Source: Lophius americanus
Lineage: Eukaryota; Chordata; Actinopteri; Lophiiformes; Lophiidae
Reading direction: 5' to 3'
Length of the DNA stretch: 64,000 bases
Assembly: GCA_037951165.1 (NCBI GenBank)
Contig: JBBDHG010000106.1
Coordinates: forward strand, 295,501 to 359,500
Position numbers and translations under genes: made by a program. A model generated the notes under the pieces. The model searched no databases. It was not told the origin of the DNA and saw only the letters and a list, made by a program, of their open reading frames with translations. Position 1 is the stretch's first letter, and each line of letters starts with the position of its first letter. Of the stretch, positions 37,901 to 51,740 are shown piece by piece.

Positions 37901-39960
37901 AGGTGTAGGTGTTCTACAGAGACGATGAGGTGTAGCTGTTCTACAACGAAGTTGAGGTGTAGGTGTTCTACATAGAAGATAATGTTGTAGAATTTCTGGA
38001 AAGAAGATGACGTGTAGGTTGTCTACAGAGAAGATGACTTGTAGGTGTTCTACAGAGAAGATATGAGTGTAGCTTTTCTAGAAACAAGATGCGGTGTTGG
38101 TATTCTACAGAGAAGATGAGGTGTAGGTGTTCTACAGAGAAGCTGTTCTACAGAGAAGATGACATGAAGTTGTTCTACAGAGAAGATACGAGGTGTAGGT
38201 GTTGTACAGAGAAGATGATGTCTAGCTGTTCTACAGAGAAGATGACGTGTAAGAGTTCTACAGAGAAGATGAGGTGTAGCTGTTCTAGAAAGAAGATGAG
38301 GTGTAGGTGTTCTACAGAGACGATGAGGTGTAGCTGTTCTACAACGAAGTTGAGGTGTAGGTGTTCTACATAGAAGATAATGTTGTAGAATTTCTGGAAA
38401 GAAGATGACGTGTAGGTTGTCTACAGAGAAGATGACTTGTAGGTGTTCTACAGAGAAGATGACTTGTAGCCGTTCTACAGAGAAGATGAGGTGTGGCTGT
38501 TCTACAGAGAAGATGAGGTGTAGGTGTTCTACCGAGAAGGTATGAGTGTAGCTTTTCTAGAAAGAAGATGAGGTGTAGGTGTTCTACAGAGAAGGTATGA
38601 GTGTAGCTTTTCTAGAATGAAGATGAGGTGTATGTGTTGTACAGAGACAATGAGGTGTAGGTGTTGTACAGAGAAGATGATGTCTAGCTGTTCTACAGAG
38701 AAGATGACGTGTAAGAGTTCTACAGAGAAGATGAGGTGTAGCTGTTCTAGAAAGAAGATGAGGTGTAGGTGTTCTACAGAGACGATGAGGTGTAGCTGTT
38801 CTACAACGAAGTTGAGGTGTAGGTGTTCTACATAGAAGATAATGTTGTAGAATTTCTGGAAAGAAGATGATGTGTAGGTTGTCTACAGAGAAGATGACTT
38901 GTAGGTGTTCTACAGAGAAAATGAGGTGTAGGCGTTCTAAAGAGAAAATATAGGTGTAGCTTTTCTAGAAAGAAAATGAGGTGTAAGTGTTCTACAGATA
39001 AGATAAGGTGTAGCTGTTCACAGGTTTTTGTTGCTCTACAAAGAAGATGAGGTGTAGGCGTTCCACAGATAAGATATGCTGTAGGTGTTCTACAGAGAAG
39101 ATTTGAGTTTAGCTTTTCTAGAAAGAAGATGAAGTGTAGGTGTTCTACAAAGAGGTATTAGTGTAGCTTTTCTAGAAAGAAGATGAGGTTTAGGTGTTCT
39201 ACAGAGAAGATGACGTGTAAAAGTTCTCGGAGAAGATGAGGTTCAGCGGTTCTACAAAGAAGATGAGGTGTAGGCGTTCTAAAGAGAAGATATAGGTGTA
39301 GCTTTTCTAGAAAGAAAATGAGCTGTAAGTGTTCTACAGAGAAGATGAGGTGTAGCTGTTCACAGGTTTTTGTTGTTCTACAAAGAAGATGAGGTGTAGG
39401 CGTTCCACAGATAAGATATGCTGTAGGTGTTCTACAGAGAAGATATGAGTGTAGCTTTTCTAGAAAGAAGATGAAGTGTAGGTGTTCTACAGAGAAGATG
39501 ACATGTAGGTGTTCTACAGAAAAGATATCAGTGTTGCTTTTATTAGAAAGAAGATGAGGTGTAGGTGTTCTACAGAGAAGATATGAGTGTAGCTTTTCTA
39601 GAAACAAGATGTGGTGTTGGTATTCTACAGAGAAGATGAGGTGTAGGTGTTCTAGAGAGAAGCTGTTCTACAGAGAAGATGACATGAAGGTGTTCTACAG
39701 AGAAGACGCGAGGTGTAGGTGTTGTACAGAGAAGATGATGTCTAGCTGTTCTACAGAGAAGATGATGTGTAAGTGTTCTACAGAGAAGATGAGGTGTAGC
39801 TGTTCTAGAAAGAAGATGAGGTGTAGGTGTTCTAAAGAGACGATGAGGTGTAGCTGTTCTACAACGAAGTTGAGGTGTAGGTGTTCTACATAGAAGATAA
39901 TGTTGTAGAATTTCTGGAAAGAAGATGATGTGTAGGTTGTCTACAGAGAAGATGACTTGT
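35000..39960. repeat. About 5-kb block, duplicated at 41.8-45.9 kb
   Basis: Landmarks at 35050, 36375, 36895, 39158 and 39609 recur at 41827, 42498, 43018, 45074 and 45525. The offset falls from 6,777 to 6,123 to 5,916 bp, because the first block has an extra 654-bp duplication (35721 and 36375) and one more 398-bp repeat. Confidence 0.8.
36895..38460. repeat. 398-bp tandem repeat, four copies
   Basis: Copies start at 36895, 37293, 37691 and 38089, exactly 398 bp apart. The last three are virtually identical over their length. 398 is not a multiple of 27, since each block mixes 27- and 28-bp units with shortened ones such as the gaagctgttctacagagaag junction. Perfect spacing and near identity suggest very recent unequal exchange. 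Confidence 0.9.
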
Positions 39961-41860
39961 AGGTGTTCTACAGAGAAGATGACTTGTAGCCGTTCTACAG
40001 AGAAGATGAGGTGTGGCTGTTCTACAGAGAAGATGAGGTGTAGGCGTTCTAAAGAGAAAATATAGGTGTAGCTTTTCTAGAAAGAAAATGAGGTGTAAGT
40101 GTTCTACAGATAAGATAAGGTGTAGCTGTTCACAGGTTTTTGTTGCTCTACAAAGAAGATGAGGTGTAGGCGTTCCACAGATAAGATATGCTGTAGGTGT
40201 TCTACAGAGAAGATATGAGTTTAGCTTTTCTTGAAAGAAGATGAAGTGTAGGTGTTCTACAAAGAGGTATTAGTGTAGCTTTTCTAGAAAGAAGATGAGG
40301 TTTAGGTGTTCTACAGAGAAGATGACGTGTAAAATTTCTCGGAGAAGATGAGGTTCAGCGGTTCTACAAAGAAGATGAGGTGTAGGCGTTCTAAAGAGAA
40401 GATATAGGTGTAGCTTTTCTAGAAAGAAAATGAGGTGTAAGTGTTCTACAGAGAAGATGAGGTGTAGCTGTTCACAGGTTTTTGTTGTTCTACAAAGAAG
40501 ATGAGGTGTAGGCGTTCCACAGATAAGATATGCTGTAGGTGTTCTACAGAGAAGATATGAGTGTAGCTTTTCTAGAAAGAAGATGAAGTGTAGGTGTTCT
40601 ACAGAGAAGATGACATGTAGGTGTTCTACAGAAAAGATAGTGTAGCTTTTATTAGAAAGAAGATGAGGTGTAGGTGTTCTACAGAGAAGATATGAGTGTA
40701 GCTTTTCTAGAAACAAGATGTGGTGTTGGTATTCTACAGAGAAGATGAGGTGTAGGTGTTCTAGAGAGAAGCTGTTCTACAGAGAAGATGACATGAAGGT
40801 GTTCTACAGAGAAGACGCGAGGTGTAGGTGTTGTACAGAGAAGATGATGTCTAGCTGTTCTACAGAGAAGATGATGTGTAAGTGTTCTACAGAGAAGATG
40901 AGGTGTAGCTGTTCTAGAAAGAAGATGAGGTGTAGGTGTTCTAAAGAGACGATGAGGTGTAGCTGTTCTACAACGAAGTTGAGGTGTAGGTGTTCTACAT
41001 AGAAGATAATGTTGTAGAATTTCTGGAAAGAAGATGATGTGTAGGTTGTCTACAGAGAAGATGACTTGTAGGTGTTCTACAGAGAAGATGACTTGTAGCC
41101 GTTCTACAGAGAAGATGAGGTGTGGCTGTTCTACAGAGAAGATGAGGTGTAGGCGTTCTAAAGAGAAAATATAGGTGTAGCTTTTCTAGAAAGAAAATGA
41201 GGTGTAAGTGTTCTACAGATAAGATAAGGTGTAGCTGTTCACAGGTTTTTGTTGCTCTACAAAGAAGATGAGGTGTAGGCGTTCCACAGATAAGATATGC
41301 TGTAGGTGTTCTACAGAGAAGATATGAGTTTAGCTTTTCTTGAAAGAAGATGAAGTGTAGGTGTTCTACAAAGAGGTATTAGTGTAGCTTTTCTAGAAAG
41401 AAGATGAGGTTTAGGTGTTCTACAGAGAAGATGACGTGTAAAATTTCTCGGAGAAGATGAGGTTCAGCGGTTCTACAAAGAAGATGAGGTGTAGGCGTTC
41501 TAAAGAGAAGATATAGGTGTAGCTTTTCTAGAAAGAAAATGAGGTGTAAGTGTTCTACAGAGAAGATGAGGTGTAGCTGTTCACAGGTTTTTGTTGTTCT
41601 ACAAAGAAGATGAGGTGTAGGCGTTCCACAGATAAGATATGCTGTAGGTGTTCTACAGAGAAGATATGAGTGTAGCTTTTCTAGAAAGAAGATGAAGTGT
41701 AGGTGTTCTACAGAGAAGATGACATGTAGGTGTTCTACAGAAAAGATAGTGTAGCTTTTATTAGAAAGAAGATGAGGTGTAGGTGTTCTACAGAGAAGAT
41801 ATGAGTGTAGCTTTTCTAGAAACAAGATGTGGTGTTGGTATTCTACAGAGAAGATGAGGT
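38925..41860. repeat. 1109-bp tandem repeat, about 2.6 copies
   Basis: Matching landmarks occur at 39609, 40718 and 41827, and at 39158, 40270 and 41379. Spacing is 1109 bp, or 1112 in one interval because a TCA is missing in the agatagtgtag version. Copies 2 and 3 share that 3-bp loss, so they are the closest pair. Confidence 0.85.
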
Positions 41861-44800
41861 GTAGGTGTTCTACAGAGAAGCTGTTCTACAGAGAAGATGA
41901 CATGAAGGTGTTCTACAGAGAATATACGAGGTGTAGGTGTTGTACAGAGAAGATGATGTCTAGCTGTTCTACAGAGAAGATGACGTGTAAGTGTTCTACA
42001 GAGAAGATGAGGTGTAGCTGTTCTAGAAAGAAGATGAGGTGTACGTATGTTCTATAGAGAAGATGACGTGTATGTGTTCTACAGAGAAGATATGAGTGTA
42101 GCTTTTCTAGAAACAATTTGTGGTGCTGGTATTCTACAGAGAAGATGAGGTGTAGGTGTTCTACAGAGAAGGTATGAGTGTAGCTTTTCTATAAAGAAGA
42201 TGAGGTGTATGTGTTGTACAGAGACAATGAGGTGTAGCTGTTTTACAGAGAAGATGACGTGTAGGTGTTCTACAAAGAGGTATGAGTGTAGCTTTTCTAG
42301 AAGGAAGATGAGGTGTAGGTGTTCTACAGAGAAGATGACGTGTAAGTTTTCTCAGAGAAGATGAGGTGTAGCTGTTCTACAAAGAAGATGAGGTGTAGGC
42401 GTTCTAAAGAGAAGATATGAGTGTAGCTTTTCTAGAAAGAAGATGAAGTGTAGGTGTTCTACAGAAAAGATATCAGTGTATCTTTTATTAGAACAAAATG
42501 ACGCGTAGCTGTTCTACAGAGATATTGAGGTGTAGGTGTTGCACCGAGAAGATGAGGTGTAGCTGTTCTACAGAGAAGATGACGTGTAGGTGTTCTACAG
42601 AGAAGATGAGGTGTAGCAGTTCTACAAAGACGATGAGGTGTAGGCGTTCTACAGAGAAGATGAGGTGTGGTCTTTTCTACAGAGAAGATGAGGTGTAGGT
42701 GTTCTACAGAGAAGATATGAGTGTAGAATTTCTGGAAGGAAGATGAGGTGTAGGTGTTCTACAGAAAAGATGAGGAGTAAGTGTTCTACAGAGAAGATGA
42801 GGTTCAGGCATTCCACAGATAAGATATGCTGTAGGTGTTCTACAGAGAAGATATGAGTTTAGCTTTATCTAGAAAGAAGATGAAGTGTAGGTGTTCTACA
42901 GAGAAGATGACATGTAGGTGTTCTACAGAAAAGATATCAGTGTTGCTTTTATTAGAAAGAAGATGAGGTGTAGGTGTTCTACAGAGAAGATATGAGTGTA
43001 GCTTTTCTAGAAACAAGATGTGGTGTTGGTATTCTACAGAGAAGATGAGGTGTAGGTGTTCTAGAGAGAAGCTGTTCTACAGAGAAGATGACATGAAGGT
43101 GTTCTACAGAGAAGACGCGAGGTGTAGGTGTTGTACAGAGAAGATGATGTCTAGCTGTTCTACAGAGAAGATGACGTGTAAGTGTTCTACAGAGAAGATG
43201 AGGTGTAGCTGTTCTAGAAAGAAGATGAGGTGTAGGTGTTCTACAGAGACGATGAGGTGTAGCTGTTCTACAACGAAGTTGAGGTGTAGGTGTTCTACAT
43301 AGAAGATAATGTTGTAGAATTTCTGGAAAGAAGATGACGTGTAGGTTGTCTACAGAGAAGATGACTTGTAGGTGTTCTACAGAGAAGATATGAGTGTAGC
43401 TTTTCTAGAAACAAGATGCGGTGTTGGTATTCTACAGAGAAGATGAGGTGTAGGTGTTCTACAGAGAAGCAGTTCTACAGAGAAGATGACATGAAGTTGT
43501 TCTACAGAGAAGATACGAGGTGTAGGTGTTGTACAGAGAAGATGATGTCTAGCTGTTCTACAGAGAAGATGACGTGTAAGAGTTCTACAGAGAAGATGAG
43601 GTGTAGCTGTTCTAGAAAGAAGATGAGGTGTAGGTGTTCTACAGAGACGATGAGGTGTAGCTGTTCTACAACGAAGTTGAGGTGTAGGTGTTCTACATAG
43701 AAGATAATGTTGTAGAATTTCTGGAAAGAAGATGACGTGTAGGTTGTCTACAGAGAAGATGACTTGTAGGTGTTCTACAGAGAAGATATGAGTGTAGCTT
43801 TTCTAGAAACAAGATGCGGTGTTGGTATTCTACAGAGAAGATGAGGTGTAGGTGTTCTACAGAGAAGCTGTTCTACAGAGAAGATGACATGAAGTTGTTC
43901 TACAGAGAAGATACGAGGTGTAGGTGTTGTACAGAGAAGATGATGTCTAGCTGTTCTACAGAGAAGATGACGTGTAAGAGTTCTACAGAGAAGATGAGGT
44001 GTAGCTGTTCTAGAAAGAAGATGAGGTGTAGGTGTTCTACAGAGACGATGAGGTGTAGCTGTTCTACAACGAAGTTGAGGTGTAGGTGTTCTACATAGAA
44101 GATAATGTTGTAGAATTTCTGGAAAGAAGATGACGTGTAGGTTGTCTACAGAGAAGATGACTTGTAGGTGTTCTACAGAGAAGATGACTTGTAGCCGTTC
44201 TACAGAGAAGATGAGGTGTGGCTGTTCTACAGAGAAGATGAGGTGTAGGTGTTCTACCGAGAAGGTATGAGTGTAGCTTTTCTAGAAAGAAGATGAGGTG
44301 TAGGTGTTCTACAGAGAAGATATGAGTGTAGCTTCTACAAAGAAGATGAGGTGTACGTATGTTCTATAGAGAAGATGACGTGTATGTGTTCTACAGAGAA
44401 GATATGAGTGTAGCTTTTCTAGAAACAATTTGTGGTGCTGGTATTCTACAGAGAAGATGAGGTGTAGGTGTTCTACAGAGAAGGTATGAGTGTAGCTTTT
44501 CTAGAAAGAAGATGAGGTGTATGTGTTGTACAGAGACAATGAGGTGTAGGTGTTGTACAGAGAAGATGATGTCTAGCTGTTCTACAGAGAAGATGACGTG
44601 TAAGAGTTCTACAGAGAAGATGAGGTGTAGCTGTTCTAGAAAGAAGATGAGGTGTAGGTGTTCTACAGAGACGATGAGGTGTAGCTGTTCTACAACGAAG
44701 TTGAGGTGTAGGTGTTCTACATAGAAGATAATGTTGTAGAATTTCTGGAAAGAAGATGATGTGTAGGTTGTCTACAGAGAAGATGACTTGTAGGTGTTCT

Positions 44801-45880
44801 ACAGAGAAGATGACTTGTAGCCGTTCTACAGAGAAGATGAGGTGTAGGCGTTCTAAAGAGAAAATATAGGTGTAGCTTTTCTAGAAAGAAAATGAGGTGT
44901 AAGTGTTCTACAGATAAGATAAGGTGTAGCTGTTCACAGGTTTTTGTTGCTCTACAAAGAAGATGAGGTGTAGGCGTTCCACAGATAAGATATGCTGTAG
45001 GTGTTCTACAGAGAAGATATGAGTTTAGCTTTTCTAGAAAGAAGATGAAGTGTAGGTGTTCTACAAAGAGGTATTAGTGTAGCTTTTCTAGAAAGAAGAT
45101 GAGGTTTAGGTGTTCTACAGAGAAGATGACGTGTAAAAATTCTCGGAGAAGATGAGGTTCAGCGGTTCTACAAAGAAGATGAGGTGTAGGCGTTCTAAAG
45201 AGAAGATATAGGTGTAGCTTTTCTAGAAAGAAAATGAGCTGTAAGTGTTCTACAGAGAAGATGAGGTGTAGCTGTTCACAGGTTTTTGTTGTTCTACAAA
45301 GAAGATGAGGTGTAGGCGTTCCACAGATAAGATATGCTGTAGGTGTTCTACAGAGAAGATATGAGTGTAGCTTTTCTAGAAAGAAGATGAAGTGTAGGTG
45401 TTCTACAGAGAAGATGACATGTAGGTGTTCTACAGAAAAGATATCAGTGTTGCTTTTATTAGAAAGAAGATGAGGTGTAGGTGTTCTACAGAGAAGATAT
45501 GAGTGTAGCTTTTCTAGAAACAAGATGTGGTGTTGGTATTCTACAGAGAAGATGAGGTGTAGGTGTTCTAGAGAGAAGCTGTTCTACAGAGAAGATGACA
45601 TGAAGGTGTTCTACAGAGAAGACGCGAGGTGTAGGTGTTGTACAGAGAAGATGATGTCTAGCTGTTCTACAGAGAAGATGATGTGTAAGTGTTCTAGAGA
45701 GAAGATGAGGTGTAGCTGTTCTAGAAAGAAGATGAGGTGTAGGTGTTCTAAAGAGACGATGAGGTGTAGCTGTTCTACAACGAAGTTGAGGTGTAGGTGT
45801 TCTACATAGAAGATAATGTTGTAGAATTTCTGGAAAGAAGATGATGTGTAGGTTGTCTACAGAGAAGATGACTTGTAGGT
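41777..45880. repeat. Second copy of the 5-kb block
   Basis: Copy of the 35.0-39.96 kb block. It holds three 398-bp repeats (43018, 43416, 43814) rather than four, and has extra sequence near 44,300-44,500 (gcttctacaaagaagatgag) that in the first block is absent between the equivalent landmarks. Confidence 0.8.
43018..44185. repeat. 398-bp tandem repeat, three copies
   Basis: Copies start at 43018, 43416 and 43814, exactly 398 bp apart, within the duplicated 5-kb block. One copy has gaagcagttc where the others have gaagctgttc (near 43,470). Copy number differs from the parallel array at 36895 by one, the expected result of unequal crossing-over. Confidence 0.9.
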
Positions 45881-47929
45881 GTTCTACAGAGAAGATGACT
45901 TGTAGCCGTTCTACAGAGAAGATGAGGTGTGGCTGTTCTACAGAGAAGATGAGGTGTAGGCGTTCTAAAGAGAAAATATAGGTGTAGCTTTTCTAGAAAG
46001 AAAATGAGGTGTAAGTGTTCTACAGATAAGATAAGGTGTAGCTGTTCACAGGTTTTTGTTGCTCTACAAAGAAGATGAGGTGTAGGCGTTCCACAGATAA
46101 GATATGCTGTAGGTGTTCTACAGAGAAGATATGAGTTTAGCTTTTCTAGAAAGAAGATGAAGTGTAGGTGTTCTACAAAGAGGTATTAGTGTAGCTTTTC
46201 TAGAAAGAAGATGAGGTTTAGGTGTTCTACAGAGAAGATGACGTGTAAAAGTTCTCGGAGAAGATGAGGTTCAGCGGTTCTACAAAGAAGATGAGGTGTA
46301 GGCGTTCTAAAGAGAAGATATAGGTGTAGCTTTTCTAGAAAGAAAATGAGCTGTAAGTGTTCTACAGAGAAGATGAGGTGTAGCTGTTCACAGGTTTTTG
46401 TTGTTCTACAAAGAAGATGAGGTGTAGGCGTTCCACAGATAAGATATGCTGTAGGTGTTCTACAGAGAAGATATGAGTGTAGCTTTTCTAGAAAGAAGAT
46501 GAAGTGTAGGTGTTCTACAGAGAAGATGACATGTAGGTGTTCTACAGAGAAGATATGAGTGTAGCTTTTCTAGAAACAAGATGTGGTGTTGGTATTCTAC
46601 AGAGAAGATGAGGTGTAGGTGTTCTAGAGAGAAGCTGTTCTACAGAGAAGATGACATGAAGGTGTTCTACAGAGAAGACGCGAGGTGTAGGTGTTGTACA
46701 GAGAAGATTATGTCTAGCTGTTCTACAGAGAAGATGACGTGTAAGTGTTCTACAGAGAAGATGAGGTGTAGCTGTTCTAGAAAGAAGATGAGGTGTAGGT
46801 GTTCTACAGAGACGATGAGGTGTAGCTGTTCTACAACGAAGTTGAGGTGTAGGTGTTCTACATAGAAGATAATGTTGTAGAATTTCTGGAAAGAAGATGA
46901 CGTGTAGGTTGTCTACAGAGAAGATGACTTGTAGGTGTTCTACAGAGAAGATGACGTGTATGTGTTCTACAGAGAAGATATGAGTGTAGCTTTTCTAGAA
47001 ACAAGATGTGGTGTTGGTATTCTACAGAGAAGATGAGGTGTAGGTGTTCTACAGAGAAGCTGTTCTACAGAGAAGATGACATGAAGTTGTTTTACAGAGA
47101 AGATACGAGGTGTAGGTGTTGTACAGACAAGATGATGTCTAGCTGTTCTACAGAGAAGATGACGTGTAAGAGTTCTACAGAGAAGATGAGGTGTAGCTGT
47201 TCTAGAAAGAAGATGAGGTGTAGGTGTTCTACAGAGACGATGAGGTGTAGCTGTTCTACAACGAAGTTGAGGTGTAGGTGTTCTACATAGAAGATAATGT
47301 TGTAGAATTTCTGGAAAGAAGATGACGTGTAGGTTGTCTACAGAGAAGATGACTTGTAGGTGTTCTACAGAGAAGATGACTTGTAGCCGTTCTACAGAGA
47401 AGATGAGGTGTGGCTGTTCTACAGAGAAGATGAGGTGTAGGTGTTCTACCGAGAAGGTATGAGTGTAGCTTTTCTAGAAAGAAGATGAGGTGTAGGTGTT
47501 CTACAGAGAAGATATGAGTGTAGCTTCTACAAAGAAGATGAGGTGTACGTATGTTCTATAGAGAAGATGACGTGTATATGTTCTACAGAGAAGATATGAG
47601 TGTAGCTTTTCTAGAAACAATTTGCGGTGCTGGTATTCTACAGAGAAGATGAGGTGTAGGTGTTCTACAGAGAAGGTATGAGTGTAGCTTTTCTAGAAAG
47701 AAGATGAGGTGTATGTGTTGTACAGAGACAATGAGGTGTAGCTGTTTTACAGAGAAGATGACGTGTAGGTGTTCTACAAAGAGGTATGAGAGTAGCTTTT
47801 CTAGAAGGAAGATGAGGTGTAGGTGTTCTACAGAGAAGATGACGTGTAAGTGTTCTCAGAGAAGATGAGGTGTAGCTGTTCTACAAAGAAGATGAGGTGT
47901 AGGCGTTCTAAAGAGAAGATATGAGTGTA

Positions 47930-50900
47930 GCTTTTCTAGAAAGAAGATGAGGTGTAAGTGTTCACAGGTGTTCGCTGTTCTACAAAGAAGATGAGGTGTA
48001 GGTGTTCTACAGTGAAGATATGAGTGTAGCTTTTCTAGAAAGAAGATGAAGTGTAGGTGTTCTACAGAAAAGATATCAGTGTATCTTTTATTAGAACAAA
48101 ATGACGCGTAGCTGTTCTACAGAGAAGTTGAGGTGTAGGTGTTGTACGGAGAAGATGAGGTGTAGCTGTTCTACAGAGAAGATGACGTGTAGGTGTTCTA
48201 CAGAGAAGATGAGGTGTAGCAGTTCTACAAAGACGATGAGGTGTAGGCGTTCTACAGAGAAGATGAGGTGTGGTCTTTTCCACAGAGAAGATGAGGTGTA
48301 GGTGTTCTACAGAGAAGATATGAGTGTAGAATTTCTGGAAGGAAGATGAGGTGTAGGTGTTCTACAGAGAAGATGAGGAGTAAGTGTTCTACAGAGAAGA
48401 TGAGGTTCAGGCATTCCACAGATAAGATATGCTCTAGGTGTTCTACAGAGAAGATATGAGTGTAGCTTTTCTAGAAAGAAGATGAAGTGTAGGTGTTCTA
48501 CAGAGAAGGTCACATGTAGGTGTTCTACAGAAAAGATATCAGTGTAGCTTTTATTAGAAAGAAGAAGAGGTGTAGGTGTTCTACAGAGAAGATGACGTGT
48601 AAGTGTTCTACAGAGAAGATGAGGTGTAGCTGTTCTATAAAGAAGATGAGGTGTAGGCTTTCTACAGAGATTATGAGGAGTGGCTGTTCTACAGAGAAGA
48701 TGAGGTGTAGGTGTTCTACAGAGAAGATATGAGTGTAGCTTTTCGAGAAACAAGATGTGGTGTTGGTATTCTACAGAAAAGGTGAGGTGTAGGTGTTCTA
48801 CAGAGAAGGTATGATTGTAGCTTTTTTAGAAAGAAGATGAGGTTTAGGTGTTCTACAGAGAAGATGACGTGTAAAAGTTCTCGGAGAAGATGAGGTTCAG
48901 CTGTTCTACAAAGAAGATGAGGTGTAGGCGTTCTAAAGAGAATATATAGCTGTAGCTTTTCTAGAATGAAAATGAGGTGTAAGTGTTCTACAGAGAAGAT
49001 GAGGTGTAGCTGTTCACAGTTTTTTGTTGTTCTACAAAGAAGATGAGGTGTAGGCGTTCCACAGATAAGATATGCTGTAGGTGTTCTACAGAAAAGATAT
49101 CAGTGTAGCTTTTATTAGAAAGAAGATGAGGTGTTGGTATTCTACAGAGAAGATGAGGTGTAGGTGTTCTACAGAGAAGGTATGATTGTAGCTTTTTTAG
49201 AAAGAAGATGAGGTTTAGGTGTTCTACAGAGAAGATGACGTGTAAAAGTTCTCGGAGAAGATGAGGTTCAGCTGTTCTACAAAGAAGATGAGGTGTAGGC
49301 GTTCTAAAGAGAAGATATAGCTGTAGCTTTTCTAGAATGAAAATGAGGTGTAAGTGTTCTACAGAGAAGATGAGGTGTAGCTGTTCACAGTTTTTTGTTG
49401 TTCTAAAAAGAAGATGAGGTGTAGGCGTTCCACAGATAAGATATGCTGTAGGTGTTCTACAGAAAAGATATCAGTGTAGCTTTTATTAGAAAGAAGATGA
49501 GGTGTTGGTATTCTACAGAGAAGATGAGGTGTAGGTGTTCTACAGAGAAGCTGTTCTACAGAGAAGATGACGTGTAGGTGTTCTACATAGAAGATAATTG
49601 TGTAGCTTTCCTAGAAACAAGATGTGGTGTAGGTATTCTACAAAGAAGATGAGCTATAGGTGTTCTACAGAGAAGGTATGAGCGTAGCTTTTCTAGAAGA
49701 AGATGAGGTGTAGGTGTTGTACAGAGAAAATGAGGTGTAGCTGTTCTACAGAGAAGATGACGTGTAGGTGTTCTACAAAGAGGTGTGAGTGTAGCTTTTC
49801 TAGAAGGAAGAAGAGGTGTAGGTGTTCTACAGAGAAGATGATGTGTAAGTGTTCTCGGAGAAGATGAGATGTAGCTGTTCTACAAAGAAGATGAGGTGTA
49901 GGTATTCTACAGAAAAGATATGAGTGTAGCTTTTTTAGAAAGAAGATGAGGTGTAGGTTGTCTACAGAGAAGATGATGTCTAGCTGTTCTACAGAGAAGA
50001 TGACGTGTAAGTGTTCTACATAGAAGATGAGGTATAGCTGTTCTATAAAGAAGATGAGGTGTAGGTATTCTACAGAGAAGATGAGGTGTAGGTGTTCTAC
50101 AGAGAAGGTATGAGTGTAGCTTTTCTAGAAAGAAGATGAGGTGTAGGTGTTGTAGAGAGAAAATGAGGTGTAGCTGTTTTACAGAGAAGATGACGTGTAG
50201 GTGTTCTACAAAGAGGTATGAGTGTAGCTTTTCTAGAAGGAAGATGAGGTTTAGGTGTTCTACAGAGAAGATGACGTGTAAAAGTTCTCGGAGAAGATTA
50301 GGTTCAGCTGTTCTAAAAAGAAGATGAGGTGTAGGCGTTCTAAAGAGAAAATATAGGTGTAGCTTTTCTAGAAAGAAAATGAGGTGTAAGTGTTCTACAG
50401 AGAAGATGAGGTGTAGCTGTTCACAGGTTTTTGTTGTTCTACAAAGAAGATGAGGTGTAGGCGTTCCACAGATAAGATATGCTGTAGGTGTTCTACAGAG
50501 AAGATATGAGTTTGGCTTTTCTAGAAAGAAGATGAAGTGTATGTGTTCTACAAATAGGTATGAGTGTAGCTTTTCTAGAAAGAAGATGAGGTTTAGGTCT
50601 TCTACAGAGAAGATGGCGTGTAAAAGTTCTCGGAGAAGATGAGGTTCAGCTGTTCTACAAAGAAGATGAGGTGTAGGCGTTCTAAAGAGAAGATATAGGT
50701 GTAGCTTTTCTAGAAAGAAGATGAGGTGTAAGTGTTCACAGGTGTTCGCTGTTCTACAAAGAAGATGAGGTTTAGGTGTTCTACAGTGAAGATATGAGTG
50801 TAGCTTTTCTAGAAAGAAGATGAAGTGTAGGTGTTCTACAGAAAAGATATCAGTGTATCTTTTATTAGAACAAAATGACGCGTAGCTGTTCTACAGAGAA

Positions 50901-51740
50901 GTTTAGGTGTAGGTGTTGTACCGAGAAGATGAGGTGTAGCTGTTCTACAGAGAAGATGACGTGTAGGTGTTCTACAGAGAAGATGAGGTATAGCAGTTCT
51001 ACAAAGACGATGAGGTGTAGGCGTTCTACAGAGAAGATGAGGTGTGGTCTTTTCTACAGAGAAGATGAGGTGTAGGTGTTCTACAGAGAAGATATGAGTG
51101 TAGAATTTCTGGAAGGAAGATGAGGTGTAGGTGTTCTACAGAGAAGATGAGGAGTAAGTGTTCTACAGAGAAGATGAGGTTCAGGCATTCCACAGATAAG
51201 ATATGCTGTAGGTGTTCTACAGAGAAGATATGAGTGTAGCTTTTCTAGAAAGAAGATGAAGTGTAGGTGTTCTACAGAGAAGGTCACATGTAGGTGTTCT
51301 ACAGAAAAGATATCAGTGTAGCTTTTATTAGAAAGAAGATGAGGTGTAGGTGTTCTACAGAGAAGATGACGTGTAAGTGTTCTACAGAGAAGATGAGGTG
51401 TAGCTGTTCTATAAAGAAGATGAGGTGTAGGCTTTCTACAGAGATTATGAGGAGTGGCTGTTCTACAGAGAAGATGAGGTGTAGGTGTTCTACAGAGAAG
51501 ATATGAGTGTAGCTTTTCGAGAAACAAGATGTGGTGTTGGTATTCTACAGAAAAGGTGAGGTGTAGGTGTTCTACAGAGAAGGTATGATTGTAGCTTTTT
51601 TAGAAAGAAGATGAGGTTTAGGTGTTCTACAGAAAAGATGACGTGTAAAAGTTCTCGGAGAAGATGAGGTTCAGCTGTTCTACAAAGAAGATGAGGTGTA
51701 GGCGTTCTAAAGAGAAGATATAGCTGTAGCTTTTCTAGAA
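47930..51740. repeat. 2774-bp higher-order repeat
   Basis: About 47930-48960 matches 50705-51735. Landmarks at 48101, 48307 and 48520 recur at 50875, 51081 and 51294, all 2,774 bp apart. Between them lie other satellite units, including the 370-bp duplication. Confidence 0.8.
48752..49570. repeat. About 370-bp tandem duplication
   Basis: The phrase gtatgattgtagctttttta occurs near 48,810 and again 370 bp later, and ggtgttggtattctacagag occurs near 49,130 and 49,500. Within both blocks the rare variants ttctagaatgaaaatgag and cacagttttttgttg are shared. Confidence 0.7.
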
